Positions 6,439 through 14,851 of a stretch of 23,834 nucleotides of DNA are shown here, in pieces. The DNA lies in the NCBI GenBank assembly GCA_002311835.1, contig DBZY01000031.1:283-24116 (forward strand), written 5' to 3'. Position numbers and translations under genes: made by a program. The DNA is from Proteobacteria bacterium UBA1148 (lineage in GTDB: Bacteria > Pseudomonadota > Gammaproteobacteria > Steroidobacterales > Rariloculaceae). Below the pieces are notes generated by a model. That model was not told the DNA's origin, did no database searches, and saw only the letters and a program-made list of their open reading frames with translations. Position 1 is the first letter of the stretch, and each line of letters starts with the position of its first letter.

Positions 6439-7532
6439 TGGTTACTTCAATATTTCTCAACCATGAACGCGGCGGAAAGGCACTACTTAGCGTTATCACC
6501 CTGGGTTTATTCGTCGTCCCATTTTGCAACCTGGTCATTTCGCCAGAATCGATCTTCCATATCCCCACATTCACCGTCACCTTATTGGGGAAGTATCTTT
6601 GTTATGCCTTGTTGGCGCTCGCGCTCGACCTCGTCTGGGGTTACGTTGGGATCTTGAGCCTTGGACACGGTGCTTTTTTTGCGCTAGGCGGATATGCGAT
6701 GGGGATGTACCTGATGCGGCAGATTGGCAGCCGCGGCGTGTACGGCCACCCGGTGCTGCCGGACTTCATGGTCTTTCTAAACTGGGATGAATTACCGTGG
6801 TACTGGTACGGCTTCAATCATTTTTGGTTCGCAGTTCTGATGGTCCTGTTGGTGCCAGGATTTCTGGCATTTGTATTCGGCTGGCTTGCATTCCGTTCGC
6901 GGGTGTCTGGTGTGTACTTTGCAATCATTACGCAAGCACTCACTTATGCGTTAATGCTAGCTTTTTTCCGTAACGAAATGGGATTTGGAGGTAATAACGG
7001 GCTAACCGATTTTAAAGATCTGCTTGGCGCCAATCTGCAATCCGATGGAACTCGCGTGGCCCTATTCTCTACTTCAGCTCTTGCGTTAGTAGCCGGTTAT
7101 TTTCTGTGTCGCTATATTGTTACATCAAGGCTTGGACTCGTACTGGTTGCAATTCGCGACGCTGAAGATCGTACGCGTTTCCTTGGTTATCGTGTAGATT
7201 ATTACAAACTATGGATCTTCACGTTGTCGGCGATCATGGCTGGTGTCGCCGGAGCACTCTACGTACCACAAGTCGGAATTATCAATCCAAACGAATTTCA
7301 ACCACTAAACTCGATCGAGCTTGTTGTCTGGGTTGCCGTCGGTGGGCGAGGAACGCTTTATGGTGCTGCACTTGGCGCGGGCATCGTCAACTATGCAAAA
7401 TCTACATTCACCACTCTATTGCCTGAAGTCTGGCTGTTTGTGCTCGGCGGCTTATTCGTGCTCGTGACTGTCGCCCTTCCCAAAGGACTCGCCGGCATCG
7501 TTGGCAGAATTAAGAGTTTACAGCATGGCTGA
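6438..7532 (+). CDS. urtC: UrtC, urea ABC transporter permease
   Basis: The second membrane subunit of the urea importer, 364 residues with many hydrophobic segments. The N-terminal segment LLGKYLCYALLALALDLVWGYVGIL is followed by the LivM/UrtC permease block beginning at G76 (GHGAFFALGGYAMGMYLMR). Then come the long periplasmic-side loop DFMVFLNWDELPWYWYGF typical of UrtC, and later SGVYFAIITQALTYAL. The C-terminal block VWVAVGGRGTLYGAALGAG matches the family. The ATG shares a base with the urtB TGA, implying translational coupling. Its 3' end overlaps urtD by eight bases. Confidence 0.95.
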   Translation: MVTSIFLNHERGGKALLSVITLGLFVVPFCNLVISPESIFHIPTFTVTLLGKYLCYALLALALDLVWGYVGILSLGHGAFFALGGYAMGMYLMRQIGSRGVYGHPVLPDFMVFLNWDELPWYWYGFNHFWFAVLMVLLVPGFLAFVFGWLAFRSRVSGVYFAIITQALTYALMLAFFRNEMGFGGNNGLTDFKDLLGANLQSDGTRVALFSTSALALVAGYFLCRYIVTSRLGLVLVAIRDAEDRTRFLGYRVDYYKLWIFTLSAIMAGVAGALYVPQVGIINPNEFQPLNSIELVVWVAVGGRGTLYGAALGAGIVNYAKSTFTTLLPEVWLFVLGGLFVLVTVALPKGLAGIVGRIKSLQHG

Positions 7533-8331
7533 TTCAACACATACGCGGTTATCTCCAAGATGCGACGATCCAGAAATTGTTGTGGAATCGACACACGGTT
7601 GGATTCTCTATCTTGATGAAGTAACCGTAAGTTTTGACGGTTTCCGTGCACTCAATGAATTGAGCCTAACGATTGATGCTGGTGAGTTACGCTGCATTAT
7701 CGGGCCCAACGGAGCAGGAAAAACGACGATGATGGATGTGATTACAGGAAAGACGCGACCCGATTCCGGGACTGTTTTTTATGGTGATCATATTGATCTT
7801 CTTAAACATAGCGAAGCGGAGATTGCCTCCTTCGGGATCGGACGAAAGTTTCAAAAACCTACGGTCTTCATCAATCAAACTGTAGCAAAAAACTTGGAAT
7901 TAGCTGGGGCTAAAAATAAGCACGTGTGGCCGATGTTAATAAAGGATCGTGATAGCGAAGAGTTAGATCGTATTGATGATACGCTGCGGACGATAAGCTT
8001 ATCCGAACAAGCGAATCGCTTGGCTGGAGTGCTTTCTCACGGCCAAAAGCAATGGCTTGAGATTGGCATGTTACTGATGCAAGATCCACAATTATTGCTA
8101 GTTGATGAACCAGTTGCCGGCATGACACATCAGGAAATTGAGGCAACGACAGAATTTCTCGCCAATCTTGCCGGAAAGCGCACTGTTGTTGTCGTGGAGC
8201 ACGACATGGAGTTCGTACGATCAATCGCGCATAAAGTGACAGTTTTGCACGAAGGTATGGTGCTTGCAGAAGGTCAAATGGATGAGGTCCAAGAAAACTC
8301 TAAAGTCATAGAAGTCTACCTCGGAGAGTAG
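7525..8331 (+). CDS. urtD: UrtD, urea ABC transporter ATP-binding subunit
   Basis: A cytoplasmic ATPase of the urea importer, 268 residues from the ATG at 7525. An in-frame TTG at 7501 would add eight residues but lies inside urtC without better support. Walker A is GPNGAGKTT at 60-68. The signature is LSHGQ from residue 170, the His variant usual in UrtD. Walker B is LLLVDEP with D194/E195, and the H-loop is VVVEHDMEFV. The N-terminal segment ILYLDEVTVSFDGFRALNELSL is the family A-loop/beta region. Its ATG lies within the last codons of urtC (8-base overlap), so translation is probably coupled. Confidence 0.95.
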   Translation: MADSTHTRLSPRCDDPEIVVESTHGWILYLDEVTVSFDGFRALNELSLTIDAGELRCIIGPNGAGKTTMMDVITGKTRPDSGTVFYGDHIDLLKHSEAEIASFGIGRKFQKPTVFINQTVAKNLELAGAKNKHVWPMLIKDRDSEELDRIDDTLRTISLSEQANRLAGVLSHGQKQWLEIGMLLMQDPQLLLVDEPVAGMTHQEIEATTEFLANLAGKRTVVVVEHDMEFVRSIAHKVTVLHEGMVLAEGQMDEVQENSKVIEVYLGE

Positions 8332-8351
8332 GGATTTAAACGAAGCAAAAG

Positions 8352-9050
8352 ATGTTGCTGACGATTACCAATCTCAACCAAGCCTACGAGCAGAGCCGTA
8401 CACTCTGGGACCTTAATCTGAATATTGAAAGCGGGAATTGCATGGGCCTCATTGGGCGCAACGGCGTAGGTAAGACCACGTTTTTGTCATGCGTGATGGG
8501 TTTAATTAAACCGACGTCCGGAATGATACAGTATCGAGATGTCGATCTAATAAAGACACCGCCGGAAGCACGCGCAGCCCTCGGTATTGGTTACGTGCCG
8601 CAAGGTCGAATGATATTTCCACTACTTACCGTGGAAGAAAACCTGCGTATCGGTCTTGGGGCGCTTGACGGTAACCATGTATCCGTTCCGGAACAAGTCT
8701 TCGATCTCTTTCCAGCGCTGAAGACGATGTTGAAGCGTCTAGGAGGCGATTTATCCGGCGGGCAGCAGCAACAGCTAGCCATCGGCCGGGCACTTGTACT
8801 CGAACCGAAACTTTTAATTCTTGATGAGCCCACTGAGGGTATTCAGCCAAGCATCATCAAGGAAATCGGTAATGTGATAAAACAATTGAATAGCGAGTTT
8901 GGTATGACCGTTCTCATCGTCGAACAGAAGTTGCCATTTGTCCGTAATGTCTGCGATCGTTTTTGCATCATGGATAAGGGGAAAAACGTTGCGGAAGGTG
9001 GTATGGCAGACTTATCTGATGATTTAGTTCGGTCCTTTCTATCGGTGTAA
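8352..9050 (+). CDS. urtE: UrtE, urea ABC transporter ATP-binding subunit
   Basis: The second ATPase of the importer, 232 residues, LivF-like. Walker A is GRNGVGKTT at 35-43, the signature is LSGGQQQQLAIGRAL from residue 134, and Walker B is LLILDEPTEGIQPS with D158/E159. The switch region VLIVEQKLPFVRNVCDRF and the ending DDLVRSFLSV are close to the UrtE norm. It lies 20 bases after urtD with only a weak ribosome-binding site. The nickel permease gene follows after 11 bases. Confidence 0.95.
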   Translation: MLLTITNLNQAYEQSRTLWDLNLNIESGNCMGLIGRNGVGKTTFLSCVMGLIKPTSGMIQYRDVDLIKTPPEARAALGIGYVPQGRMIFPLLTVEENLRIGLGALDGNHVSVPEQVFDLFPALKTMLKRLGGDLSGGQQQQLAIGRALVLEPKLLILDEPTEGIQPSIIKEIGNVIKQLNSEFGMTVLIVEQKLPFVRNVCDRFCIMDKGKNVAEGGMADLSDDLVRSFLSV

Positions 9051-9061
9051 ACGGTATAAGT

Positions 9062-9718
9062 GTGCTTGAGACCTTCAAAACAATCAGCCTCGGCTTATGG
9101 CAGCAGCCGCTATTCCTCGGCGCAGGACTTGGGTTGATACATGCCCTGGACGCAGATCATCTGTCAACACTGAGTGGTCTTGCAATCAGTGACCGCTCAG
9201 TATCAGCAACCGGCTATGCGGTTCGCTGGGCATGCGGCCACGCTGCAACACTTGGGGGTATCGCATTCATGGTGATCGGCCTCAGGCTTTGGAGTGCCAC
9301 TGCACTGAGCGCCTATGCCGAGATCTTGGTGGGTATTCTCCTTATTCTAATCGGCTTACGCACGCTGTGTTTGTCGCCGCGGTATAGGCAAGCAGAGAAT
9401 TATGCCGTTGCTTACCCGCACGCTCGCGGTGCAGGACTTTTCATGGGCGCACTACACGGTGGTGCAGGCTCAGCAGTGATCTTCGCGTTAATTCCACTCG
9501 CGGGGTATCAGTCAGGGACTCAGATTCTGCTATACCTGACGTCCTTCTCGATAGGCGTTACCGTCGGTGCATTGGCATTTTCTGCCACGTTTGAGCACTT
9601 ACTATCAAGATCTCAAAGTGGTATGGGAAAGTTCGGTACCGTGCTACCAGCTGCCGTTGGTATATTCGCTCTTGTTACTGGCGGACTGCTTTTGCTTGGG
9701 ACAACACATGCTGGCTGA
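9062..9718 (+). CDS. Nickel permease, UreH/NicO-like, HX4DH motif
   Basis: A 218-residue inner-membrane protein with about six hydrophobic segments. The first contains HALDADH (residues 27-33), the HX4DH metal-transport motif of the NiCoT/NicO/UreH nickel and cobalt transporters. A second histidine-bearing segment is WACGHAATLGG, and a third is GALHGGAGSAVIF. Nickel is the expected substrate because the gene sits between urtE and ureD in a urease operon. It would feed UreE/UreG with metal. The start is a GTG with a poor ribosome-binding site, 11 bases after urtE. Its 3' end overlaps the chosen ureD start by 11 bases. Symbol left blank because ureH is also used for ureD in some genera. Confidence 0.8.
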   Translation: MLETFKTISLGLWQQPLFLGAGLGLIHALDADHLSTLSGLAISDRSVSATGYAVRWACGHAATLGGIAFMVIGLRLWSATALSAYAEILVGILLILIGLRTLCLSPRYRQAENYAVAYPHARGAGLFMGALHGGAGSAVIFALIPLAGYQSGTQILLYLTSFSIGVTVGALAFSATFEHLLSRSQSGMGKFGTVLPAAVGIFALVTGGLLLLGTTHAG

Positions 9719-10553
9719 AAGCGTCAGCAATCCGGGGAAGAGCAAGTGGCACGCTAAGCTTAGCTTAGAATTCTCCCATCGGCGGAACCGTACCGTCCTA
9801 TCTGAGCGTGCGCACAAAGGACCATTCTGCATCCAAAAACCATTTTATCCCGCTGACGGGGTCTGCCACGTCTATCTGATCCATCCTCCTGGCGGGATGG
9901 TAGCAGGCGATGTCCTTGACCTCGATGTGCAGATTAAGGATAGCGCAAATGTTCTCATCACGACGCCATCGTCCGCAAAATTTTACCGGAGCAATGCTGA
10001 TGACAGCATGCAAAAGCAAACATTACGTATCGGCAGCAACGCATCGCTCGAGTGGCTTCCAATGGATACGATTCTGTTCGGCGGTAGCCGGGCTAGAATC
10101 GATACGGAATTCCATTTAGATGCGGACGCCGCGTTTATTGGATGGGAGGCGCTCTCTCTGGGGCGCCCAATGTCTGGTGATCATTATGAATCAGGTACGC
10201 TCAGGCAGTGCACGAAAATTTTCGTTGATTCCGAAGTTGTGTTATTGGAACGATTAGACTGGAGCGCAAACGACAGCGTTCTGCAGGCAGACTGGGGTTT
10301 AGCCGGGCATACTGTATGGGGCATGGTATATGCTTACCCCGCGGACAAAAGCACAGTCATTTCGATTCGAGAAAATCACGTTGTGCAGACCAACGCACTG
10401 ACTGGAGCGACACTGCTCGGACGGCTCATGGTTGCACGATGCATGAGCAACAGCGCTCAATCGTTACGTCTTGCGTTGGAAGCGAGTTGGAAGACGCTCC
10501 GTCAGTCGGTAATCGAGCGTGAACCGATACCTCCGCGTATCTGGATGACCTAG
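9708..10553 (+). CDS. ureD: UreD, urease accessory protein
   Basis: The scaffold that binds apo-urease and, with UreF and UreG, delivers nickel. The chosen ATG at 9708 gives 281 residues, the usual size. The open frame extends upstream to 9567, but that part lies inside the permease gene and carries no UreD homology. Family blocks seen: KPFYPADGVCHVYLIHPPGG, then GGMVAGDVLDLDV, TTPSSAKFYRS, LEWLPMDTILFGGSRARI and GWEALSLGRPMSGD. The gene overlaps the permease by 11 bases and is followed by ureA after about 10 bases. Confidence 0.93.
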   Translation: MLAESVSNPGKSKWHAKLSLEFSHRRNRTVLSERAHKGPFCIQKPFYPADGVCHVYLIHPPGGMVAGDVLDLDVQIKDSANVLITTPSSAKFYRSNADDSMQKQTLRIGSNASLEWLPMDTILFGGSRARIDTEFHLDADAAFIGWEALSLGRPMSGDHYESGTLRQCTKIFVDSEVVLLERLDWSANDSVLQADWGLAGHTVWGMVYAYPADKSTVISIRENHVVQTNALTGATLLGRLMVARCMSNSAQSLRLALEASWKTLRQSVIEREPIPPRIWMT

Positions 10554-10563
10554 GAGACAGTTG

Positions 10564-10866
10564 ATGAAACTTTTACCGAGAGAAAAAGATAAATTATTGA
10601 TATTTGTTGCCGGGATGCTTGCCAACCAACGAAAGGCGCGAGGTATAAAGCTCAACTATCCTGAAAGTGTCGCCTTAATATCTGCCGGCATTCTCGAAGG
10701 TGCGCGCGAAGGGAAATCGGTCGCAGCGCTCATGACTGAAGGTACAAAAATTTTGACGTCGGACGATGTAATGAGTGGCATTCCAGAAATGCTCGATGAG
10801 GTACAGGTCGAAGCAACGTTCCCCGATGGAACGAAGCTAGTCACTGTCCACAACCCCATTGTGTAG
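10564..10866 (+). CDS. ureA: UreA, urease gamma subunit
   Basis: The small structural subunit of urease, 100 residues, the standard length. The start MKLLPREKDKLLIF, the central RKARGIKLNYPESVALIS and the C-terminal VHNPIV are diagnostic. AGGAGA sits six to seven bases before the ATG at 10564. The in-frame TTG at 10561 is too close to it and is rejected. UreA, UreB and UreC are separate here, the common bacterial (not Helicobacter-fused or plant) arrangement. Confidence 0.97.
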   Translation: MKLLPREKDKLLIFVAGMLANQRKARGIKLNYPESVALISAGILEGAREGKSVAALMTEGTKILTSDDVMSGIPEMLDEVQVEATFPDGTKLVTVHNPIV

Positions 10867-10872
10867 CGCGCC

Positions 10873-11187
10873 ATGATTCCAGGAGAGTATTTCATCGACG
10901 AGGGGCAACTCATACTCAATCAGGGGCGTGAAATCGTCGAGTTAACTGTTTCGAATACTGGTGACCGGCCGATTCAGGTTGGCTCACACTATCACTTCTT
11001 CGAAACAAATCTCGCATTGAGTTTCGATCGCGATGCGGCTCGTGGTTTTAGATTAGACATTCCAGCCGGAACTGCAGTGAGATTCGAACCCGGACAAGAG
11101 CGAACTGTATCGTTGGTAGAATTTGGTGGTGAGAGAAAGATCTACGGCTTTCACGCTGCCATTATGGGATCGCTGGAGAAATCCTAA
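10873..11187 (+). CDS. ureB: UreB, urease beta subunit
   Basis: The beta structural subunit, 104 residues. It shows the family start MIPGEYFIDEGQLILNQGRE, the conserved VGSHYHFFETN block near residue 40, and GTAVRFEPGQERTVSLVEFGG toward the C-terminus. It begins six bases after the ureA stop. Its TAA shares a base with the ureC ATG (TAATG), so the two large structural genes are probably translationally coupled. Confidence 0.97.
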   Translation: MIPGEYFIDEGQLILNQGREIVELTVSNTGDRPIQVGSHYHFFETNLALSFDRDAARGFRLDIPAGTAVRFEPGQERTVSLVEFGGERKIYGFHAAIMGSLEKS

Positions 11188-12890
11188 TGTACTCTATCTC
11201 CCGGAGCGCTTACGCAAATATGTTCGGGCCGACGACAGGCGACCGAGTCCGCCTGGGCGATACAGACCTTGTAATTGAGGTCGAGAGCGATCGCACTGTC
11301 TACGGTGATGAAGTGAAGTTTGGCGGAGGCAAGGTCATCCGCGATGGGATGGGGCAAAGCCAACGCAGCGGTGAAGCAGTGGCCGACGTCGTCATTACTA
11401 ATGCGCTGATAGTCGACTATTGGGGCATCATCAAAGCTGATGTTGGAATAAAGGACGGTAGAATCGCCGCCCTCGGCAAGGCTGGCAATCCTGACACACA
11501 GGATAGCGTCGACATCGTGATCGGCGCTGGAACGGAGATCATTGCGGGCGAAGGACATATTTTAACTGCTGGGGGCATTGATGCGCACATTCACTTCATT
11601 GCTCCTCAACAAATCGAGGAAGCGTTGGCTTCAGGAATTACGACGATGCTGGGTGGCGGTACCGGCCCCGCCACCGGTACTAAAGCAACCACATGCACGC
11701 CGGGCGCATGGAATATCGGCAAGATGTTGCAGGCCGCCGATGCGTTCCCGATGAATCTGGGTTTCATGGCGAAGGGTAACGCAAGCCTTGCCGAACCGCT
11801 GGTTGAGCAAATCGCTGCGGGTGCAATGGGACTCAAGCTACACGAAGACTGGGGTACGACCCCGGCAGCAATCGATAATTGTCTCTCGGTAGCTGATATG
11901 CATGATGTTCAAGTTGCAATTCATACGGATACACTCAACGAGTCTGGTTTTGTCGAAACGACACTGGATGCATTCAAAGGGCGCACAATTCATACCTTCC
12001 ACACCGAAGGCGCAGGCGGTGGTCATGCGCCGGACATCATCAAGGCGTGTGGACAGATGAACGTCTTACCCTCATCGACCAACCCGACGCGTCCCTACAC
12101 GGTCAATACGGTTGACGAGCATCTGGATATGCTGATGGTTTGTCATCATCTCGATCCGAGAATTCCTGAGGACGTAGCATTTGCAGAATCCCGGATCCGC
12201 CGAGAAACCATTGCTGCCGAAGACATCTTGCACGATCTCGGTGCTTTCTCGATGATTGCATCGGATTCGCAAGCAATGGGGCGAGTCGGAGAAGTCATTA
12301 CGCGAACTTGGCAAACCGCACACAAGATGAAAACTCAACGCGGCACACTGCCAGAAGACAGCAGTCGCAGCGACAACTTTCGGGTCAAACGCTATATCGC
12401 GAAATACACGATTAATCCTGCCATTGCCAACGGTATTGCCACTGAGGTTGGTTCTATCGAGCCCGGGAAACTAGCTGATCTTGTTCTCTGGAATCCAGCG
12501 TTCTTCGGTGTCAAACCAGTCTTAATTCTCAAGGGTGGATTTATAGTAACCGCTGCCATGGGCGATCCCAATGCTTCCATACCTACTCCACAGCCTGTGC
12601 ACTATCGCCCAATGTTCGGTGCATTCGGCGAAGCCCTTAAACAGTGCTCGGTGAGCTTCGTCTCAGAGGCAGCCCAGTCTGCAGAAATCGCCCGGCAGTT
12701 GGGCTTACGCAAGCCGACTTTGGCTGTAAAGCACACAAGAAAAATCACGAAGAAGGACATGCGACTCAATGACTATACGCCCGAAATCAGCGTCGATGCC
12801 GAGACCTATGAGGTAAGAGCCGATGGCGATCTGTTGACTTGCGAGCCGGCTGAAAGCTTGCCGCTCGCACAGCGTTACTTTCTATTTTAA
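11187..12890 (+). CDS. ureC: UreC, urease alpha (catalytic) subunit
   Basis: The catalytic subunit that hydrolyses urea to ammonia and carbamate, 567 residues. Every active-site residue falls at the same number as in Klebsiella UreC. These are H134 and H136 (HIH), carbamylated lysine K217 with H219 (GLKLHEDWG), H246 and H272 as nickel/substrate ligands, C319 and H320 on the mobile flap (VCHH), and D360 (ASDSQAMGR). Nothing essential is missing, so the enzyme should be active. The start overlaps ureB and the stop overlaps ureE, each by one base. Confidence 0.98.
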   Translation: MYSISRSAYANMFGPTTGDRVRLGDTDLVIEVESDRTVYGDEVKFGGGKVIRDGMGQSQRSGEAVADVVITNALIVDYWGIIKADVGIKDGRIAALGKAGNPDTQDSVDIVIGAGTEIIAGEGHILTAGGIDAHIHFIAPQQIEEALASGITTMLGGGTGPATGTKATTCTPGAWNIGKMLQAADAFPMNLGFMAKGNASLAEPLVEQIAAGAMGLKLHEDWGTTPAAIDNCLSVADMHDVQVAIHTDTLNESGFVETTLDAFKGRTIHTFHTEGAGGGHAPDIIKACGQMNVLPSSTNPTRPYTVNTVDEHLDMLMVCHHLDPRIPEDVAFAESRIRRETIAAEDILHDLGAFSMIASDSQAMGRVGEVITRTWQTAHKMKTQRGTLPEDSSRSDNFRVKRYIAKYTINPAIANGIATEVGSIEPGKLADLVLWNPAFFGVKPVLILKGGFIVTAAMGDPNASIPTPQPVHYRPMFGAFGEALKQCSVSFVSEAAQSAEIARQLGLRKPTLAVKHTRKITKKDMRLNDYTPEISVDAETYEVRADGDLLTCEPAESLPLAQRYFLF

Positions 12891-13345
12891 TGGATACGCT
12901 CGCAATCTTTGATCGCCATCTCAGCGCTCGCAAAGGCGATCAACCTGAATCAGTCGAGCATCTCGTGTTGCCGTTTGAGCAGCGGCAGAAGGCGAGGCAC
13001 CGCGTACGTCTCGAGTCGGGCCGAGAAATCGGCATCCAGTTACCTCGCGGTACAGTGCTGCGCAATGGCGACCTACTTGAATCCTCAACGGGCGAACTCG
13101 TCAGTGTCGTCGCTGCCGCGGAAGCCGTATCGACGGCCACGAGCGACGACGCGGTACTTCTGGCCCGCGCCGCCTACCATCTCGGAAATCGGCACGTGCA
13201 TCTGCAAGTTGGGAACGGCTGGCTACGCTACCTGCACGATCACGTGTTGGATCATATGGTTGAGTCGCTTGGCTTGTCCGTGAGCCAAGGCGTCTTACCG
13301 TTCGAGCCGGAAGCTGGAGCCTACAGACATGACCACGAACACTAG
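12890..13345 (+). CDS. ureE: UreE, urease nickel metallochaperone
   Basis: A 151-residue nickel-binding chaperone that passes Ni to UreG. The N-terminal half has the LVLPFEQRQKARHRVRLESG and GREIGIQLPRG segments of the family. The C-terminal half has YHLGNRHVHLQ and the dimer-site region LRYLHDHVLDHM. The tail is short, with HDHEH at 147-151 rather than the long His run of Klebsiella. That suggests delivery with modest storage. It overlaps ureC by one base and ureF by 17 bases. Confidence 0.95.
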   Translation: MDTLAIFDRHLSARKGDQPESVEHLVLPFEQRQKARHRVRLESGREIGIQLPRGTVLRNGDLLESSTGELVSVVAAAEAVSTATSDDAVLLARAAYHLGNRHVHLQVGNGWLRYLHDHVLDHMVESLGLSVSQGVLPFEPEAGAYRHDHEH

Positions 13346-13988
13346 CGTCTATCGCCTTTGGCAGATGATTAGCCCCAACTTGCCAGTGGGCGCGTACAGC
13401 TATTCGCAAGGCCTTGAGCAAGTGACCCATACTGCGAAGATTACCGACGAGGCCACTACTATGAATTGGATAAGCGGTGTTTTGGAACATGGGCTTGCGC
13501 GAACCGATATTCCCGTTCTGCTGCGCGTTTATCATGCTATGCGCAATGGCGATGAGGAGGGCGCGCTATGGTGGAGTCAACAACTTCTTGCAATGAGGGA
13601 AACGGCTGAGTTGCGGTTGGAGGATCTAAGCATGGGTGCCGCCCTATTGCGACTTCTTCCCGAACTGGGCGTGCCGGTGACTGCTACCGAGTTGCCGTTC
13701 GCTGCCGCGTTTGCAATCGGAGCGGCCGCATGGAACGTGGACCCTACTGATGCCTGTGCCGGCTATGCATGGTCCTGGTCTGAACAGCAAGTAACCGCTG
13801 CAATCAAGCTGGTTCCTCTGGGACACACGGCAGGCCAACGCCTGTTACTTGCGCTAGGTGAGAAAATAGAGCGGGCAGTCACGATTGCGAGTGAGTTGGG
13901 TGATGAAGAGCTTGGGATGAGTTTGCCGGGATTAGCAATCGCAAGTGCAAAACATGAGACACAATACACGCGGTTATTTCGTTCTTAA
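13329..13988 (+). CDS. ureF: UreF, urease accessory protein
   Basis: The accessory protein that bridges UreD and UreG and gates GTP hydrolysis during nickel insertion, 219 residues, all-helical by appearance. Family markers are the N-terminal ISPNLPVGAYSYSQGLE and the C-terminal HETQYTRLFRS. The region MRETAELRLEDLSMGAALLRLL is the central UreF helix. The ATG lies 17 bases inside the ureE 3' end. ureG follows at once. Confidence 0.95.
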   Translation: MTTNTSVYRLWQMISPNLPVGAYSYSQGLEQVTHTAKITDEATTMNWISGVLEHGLARTDIPVLLRVYHAMRNGDEEGALWWSQQLLAMRETAELRLEDLSMGAALLRLLPELGVPVTATELPFAAAFAIGAAAWNVDPTDACAGYAWSWSEQQVTAAIKLVPLGHTAGQRLLLALGEKIERAVTIASELGDEELGMSLPGLAIASAKHETQYTRLFRS

Positions 13989-13992
13989 GGAG
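13988..13992 (+). promoter_or_regulatory. Ribosome-binding site that fixes the ureG start
   Basis: AGGAG lies seven bases before the ATG at 14000. The in-frame TTG at 13994 is only one base from it and is therefore unlikely to be used. Confidence 0.6.
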
Positions 13993-13999
13993 ATTGGCG

Positions 14000-14632
14000 A
14001 TGAAAAATAGTGCTTTAAGGATTGGTGTTGGCGGACCTGTTGGATCCGGCAAGACGAGTTTGATAGAAGCGCTTTGCAAGCGGATGCGCGCTCGCTACCA
14101 CATCGCCGTAGTTACTAATGACATCTACACGCAAGAAGACGCGTTGATTCTGACGCGCGCCGGAGCGCTAGCAGCTGATCATATCGTCGGAGTAGAGACC
14201 GGTGGTTGTCCGCACACAGCAATTCGTGAGGATGCATCTATGAATCTCGCTGCAGTTGATGCGTTAACCACGAAGTTTTCCCAGCTGGATTTCGTTCTCA
14301 TTGAAAGTGGTGGTGACAATCTTAGCGCCACCTTCAGCCCTGAGTTGGTTGATTTGACCATTTATGTCATCGATGTCGCTGCTGGGGATAAAATTCCGCG
14401 CAAAGGAGGGCCTAGTATCACTCGCTCTGACTTGTTAGTAATTAATAAAACTGATCTTGCACCCATGGTCGGTGCTTCCCTTGAAGTCATGCGACAAGAC
14501 ACTGTTCGAATGCGAGACGAGCGCCCATTCGTATTTACGAATCTTAAGAAGAATGAAGGTCTAGATACCATCGAGGAATTCATCATTGTTGCCGGCATGT
14601 TAGAAACTAGCACTGATAAGTTAGCTGTTTGA
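14000..14632 (+). CDS. ureG: UreG, urease accessory GTPase
   Basis: A SIMIBI-class GTPase that carries nickel to the UreD-UreF-urease complex, 210 residues from the ATG at 14000. The P-loop is GPVGSGKT at 12-19. The nickel-binding CPH motif is C70-P71-H72 (GGCPHTAIRED). Other blocks are VTNDIYTQEDALIL, LIESGGDNLSATFSPELVD, IDVAAGDKIPRKGGP and the NKTD base-specificity motif. It is the last gene of the operon. I see no clear intrinsic terminator after it in the 219-base gap, only a short GAAG/CTTC stem at the stop without a T-run. Confidence 0.97.
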   Translation: MKNSALRIGVGGPVGSGKTSLIEALCKRMRARYHIAVVTNDIYTQEDALILTRAGALAADHIVGVETGGCPHTAIREDASMNLAAVDALTTKFSQLDFVLIESGGDNLSATFSPELVDLTIYVIDVAAGDKIPRKGGPSITRSDLLVINKTDLAPMVGASLEVMRQDTVRMRDERPFVFTNLKKNEGLDTIEEFIIVAGMLETSTDKLAV

Positions 14633-14792
14633 AGTTGAGCTTCTCATAAAATTTGATTATCGACTTACTCCAGCTCAAGACAGACCAGTCGAGCCGGCCA
14701 CAGTTTCGCTCTAGAGTTAACCAGGACACATGGTGAAGCGGAATCTTTGCTTCTCATATGAGGGGATTCTAATAAATATCGAAAGAAGGTTT

Positions 14793-14815
14793 AAAAACGT
14801 CATCCTTTGATGACG
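14793..14815 (-). terminator. Intrinsic terminator of the amidohydrolase gene
   Basis: CGTCATC (14798-14804) and GATGACG (14809-14815) form a perfect seven-pair stem with a four-base loop. On the minus strand it is followed by TTTTT, a classic terminator 37 bases after the stop at 14852. This separates the minus-strand gene from the converging urea operon. Confidence 0.75.
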
Positions 14816-14851
14816 ACGGCAATTATCGTCATGAGCAAGCTCGGATCGGCA

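Noticed and set aside
9567..9707. Upstream extension of the ureD reading frame
   Set aside because: It lies wholly inside the nickel permease gene and has no UreD character; the ATG at 9708 gives the normal length and N-terminus.
14633..14700. Intrinsic terminator directly after ureG
   Set aside because: Only a four-pair GAAG/CTTC stem without a T-run is present; the strong stem at 14798-14815 has its T-run on the minus strand and belongs to the amidohydrolase gene.
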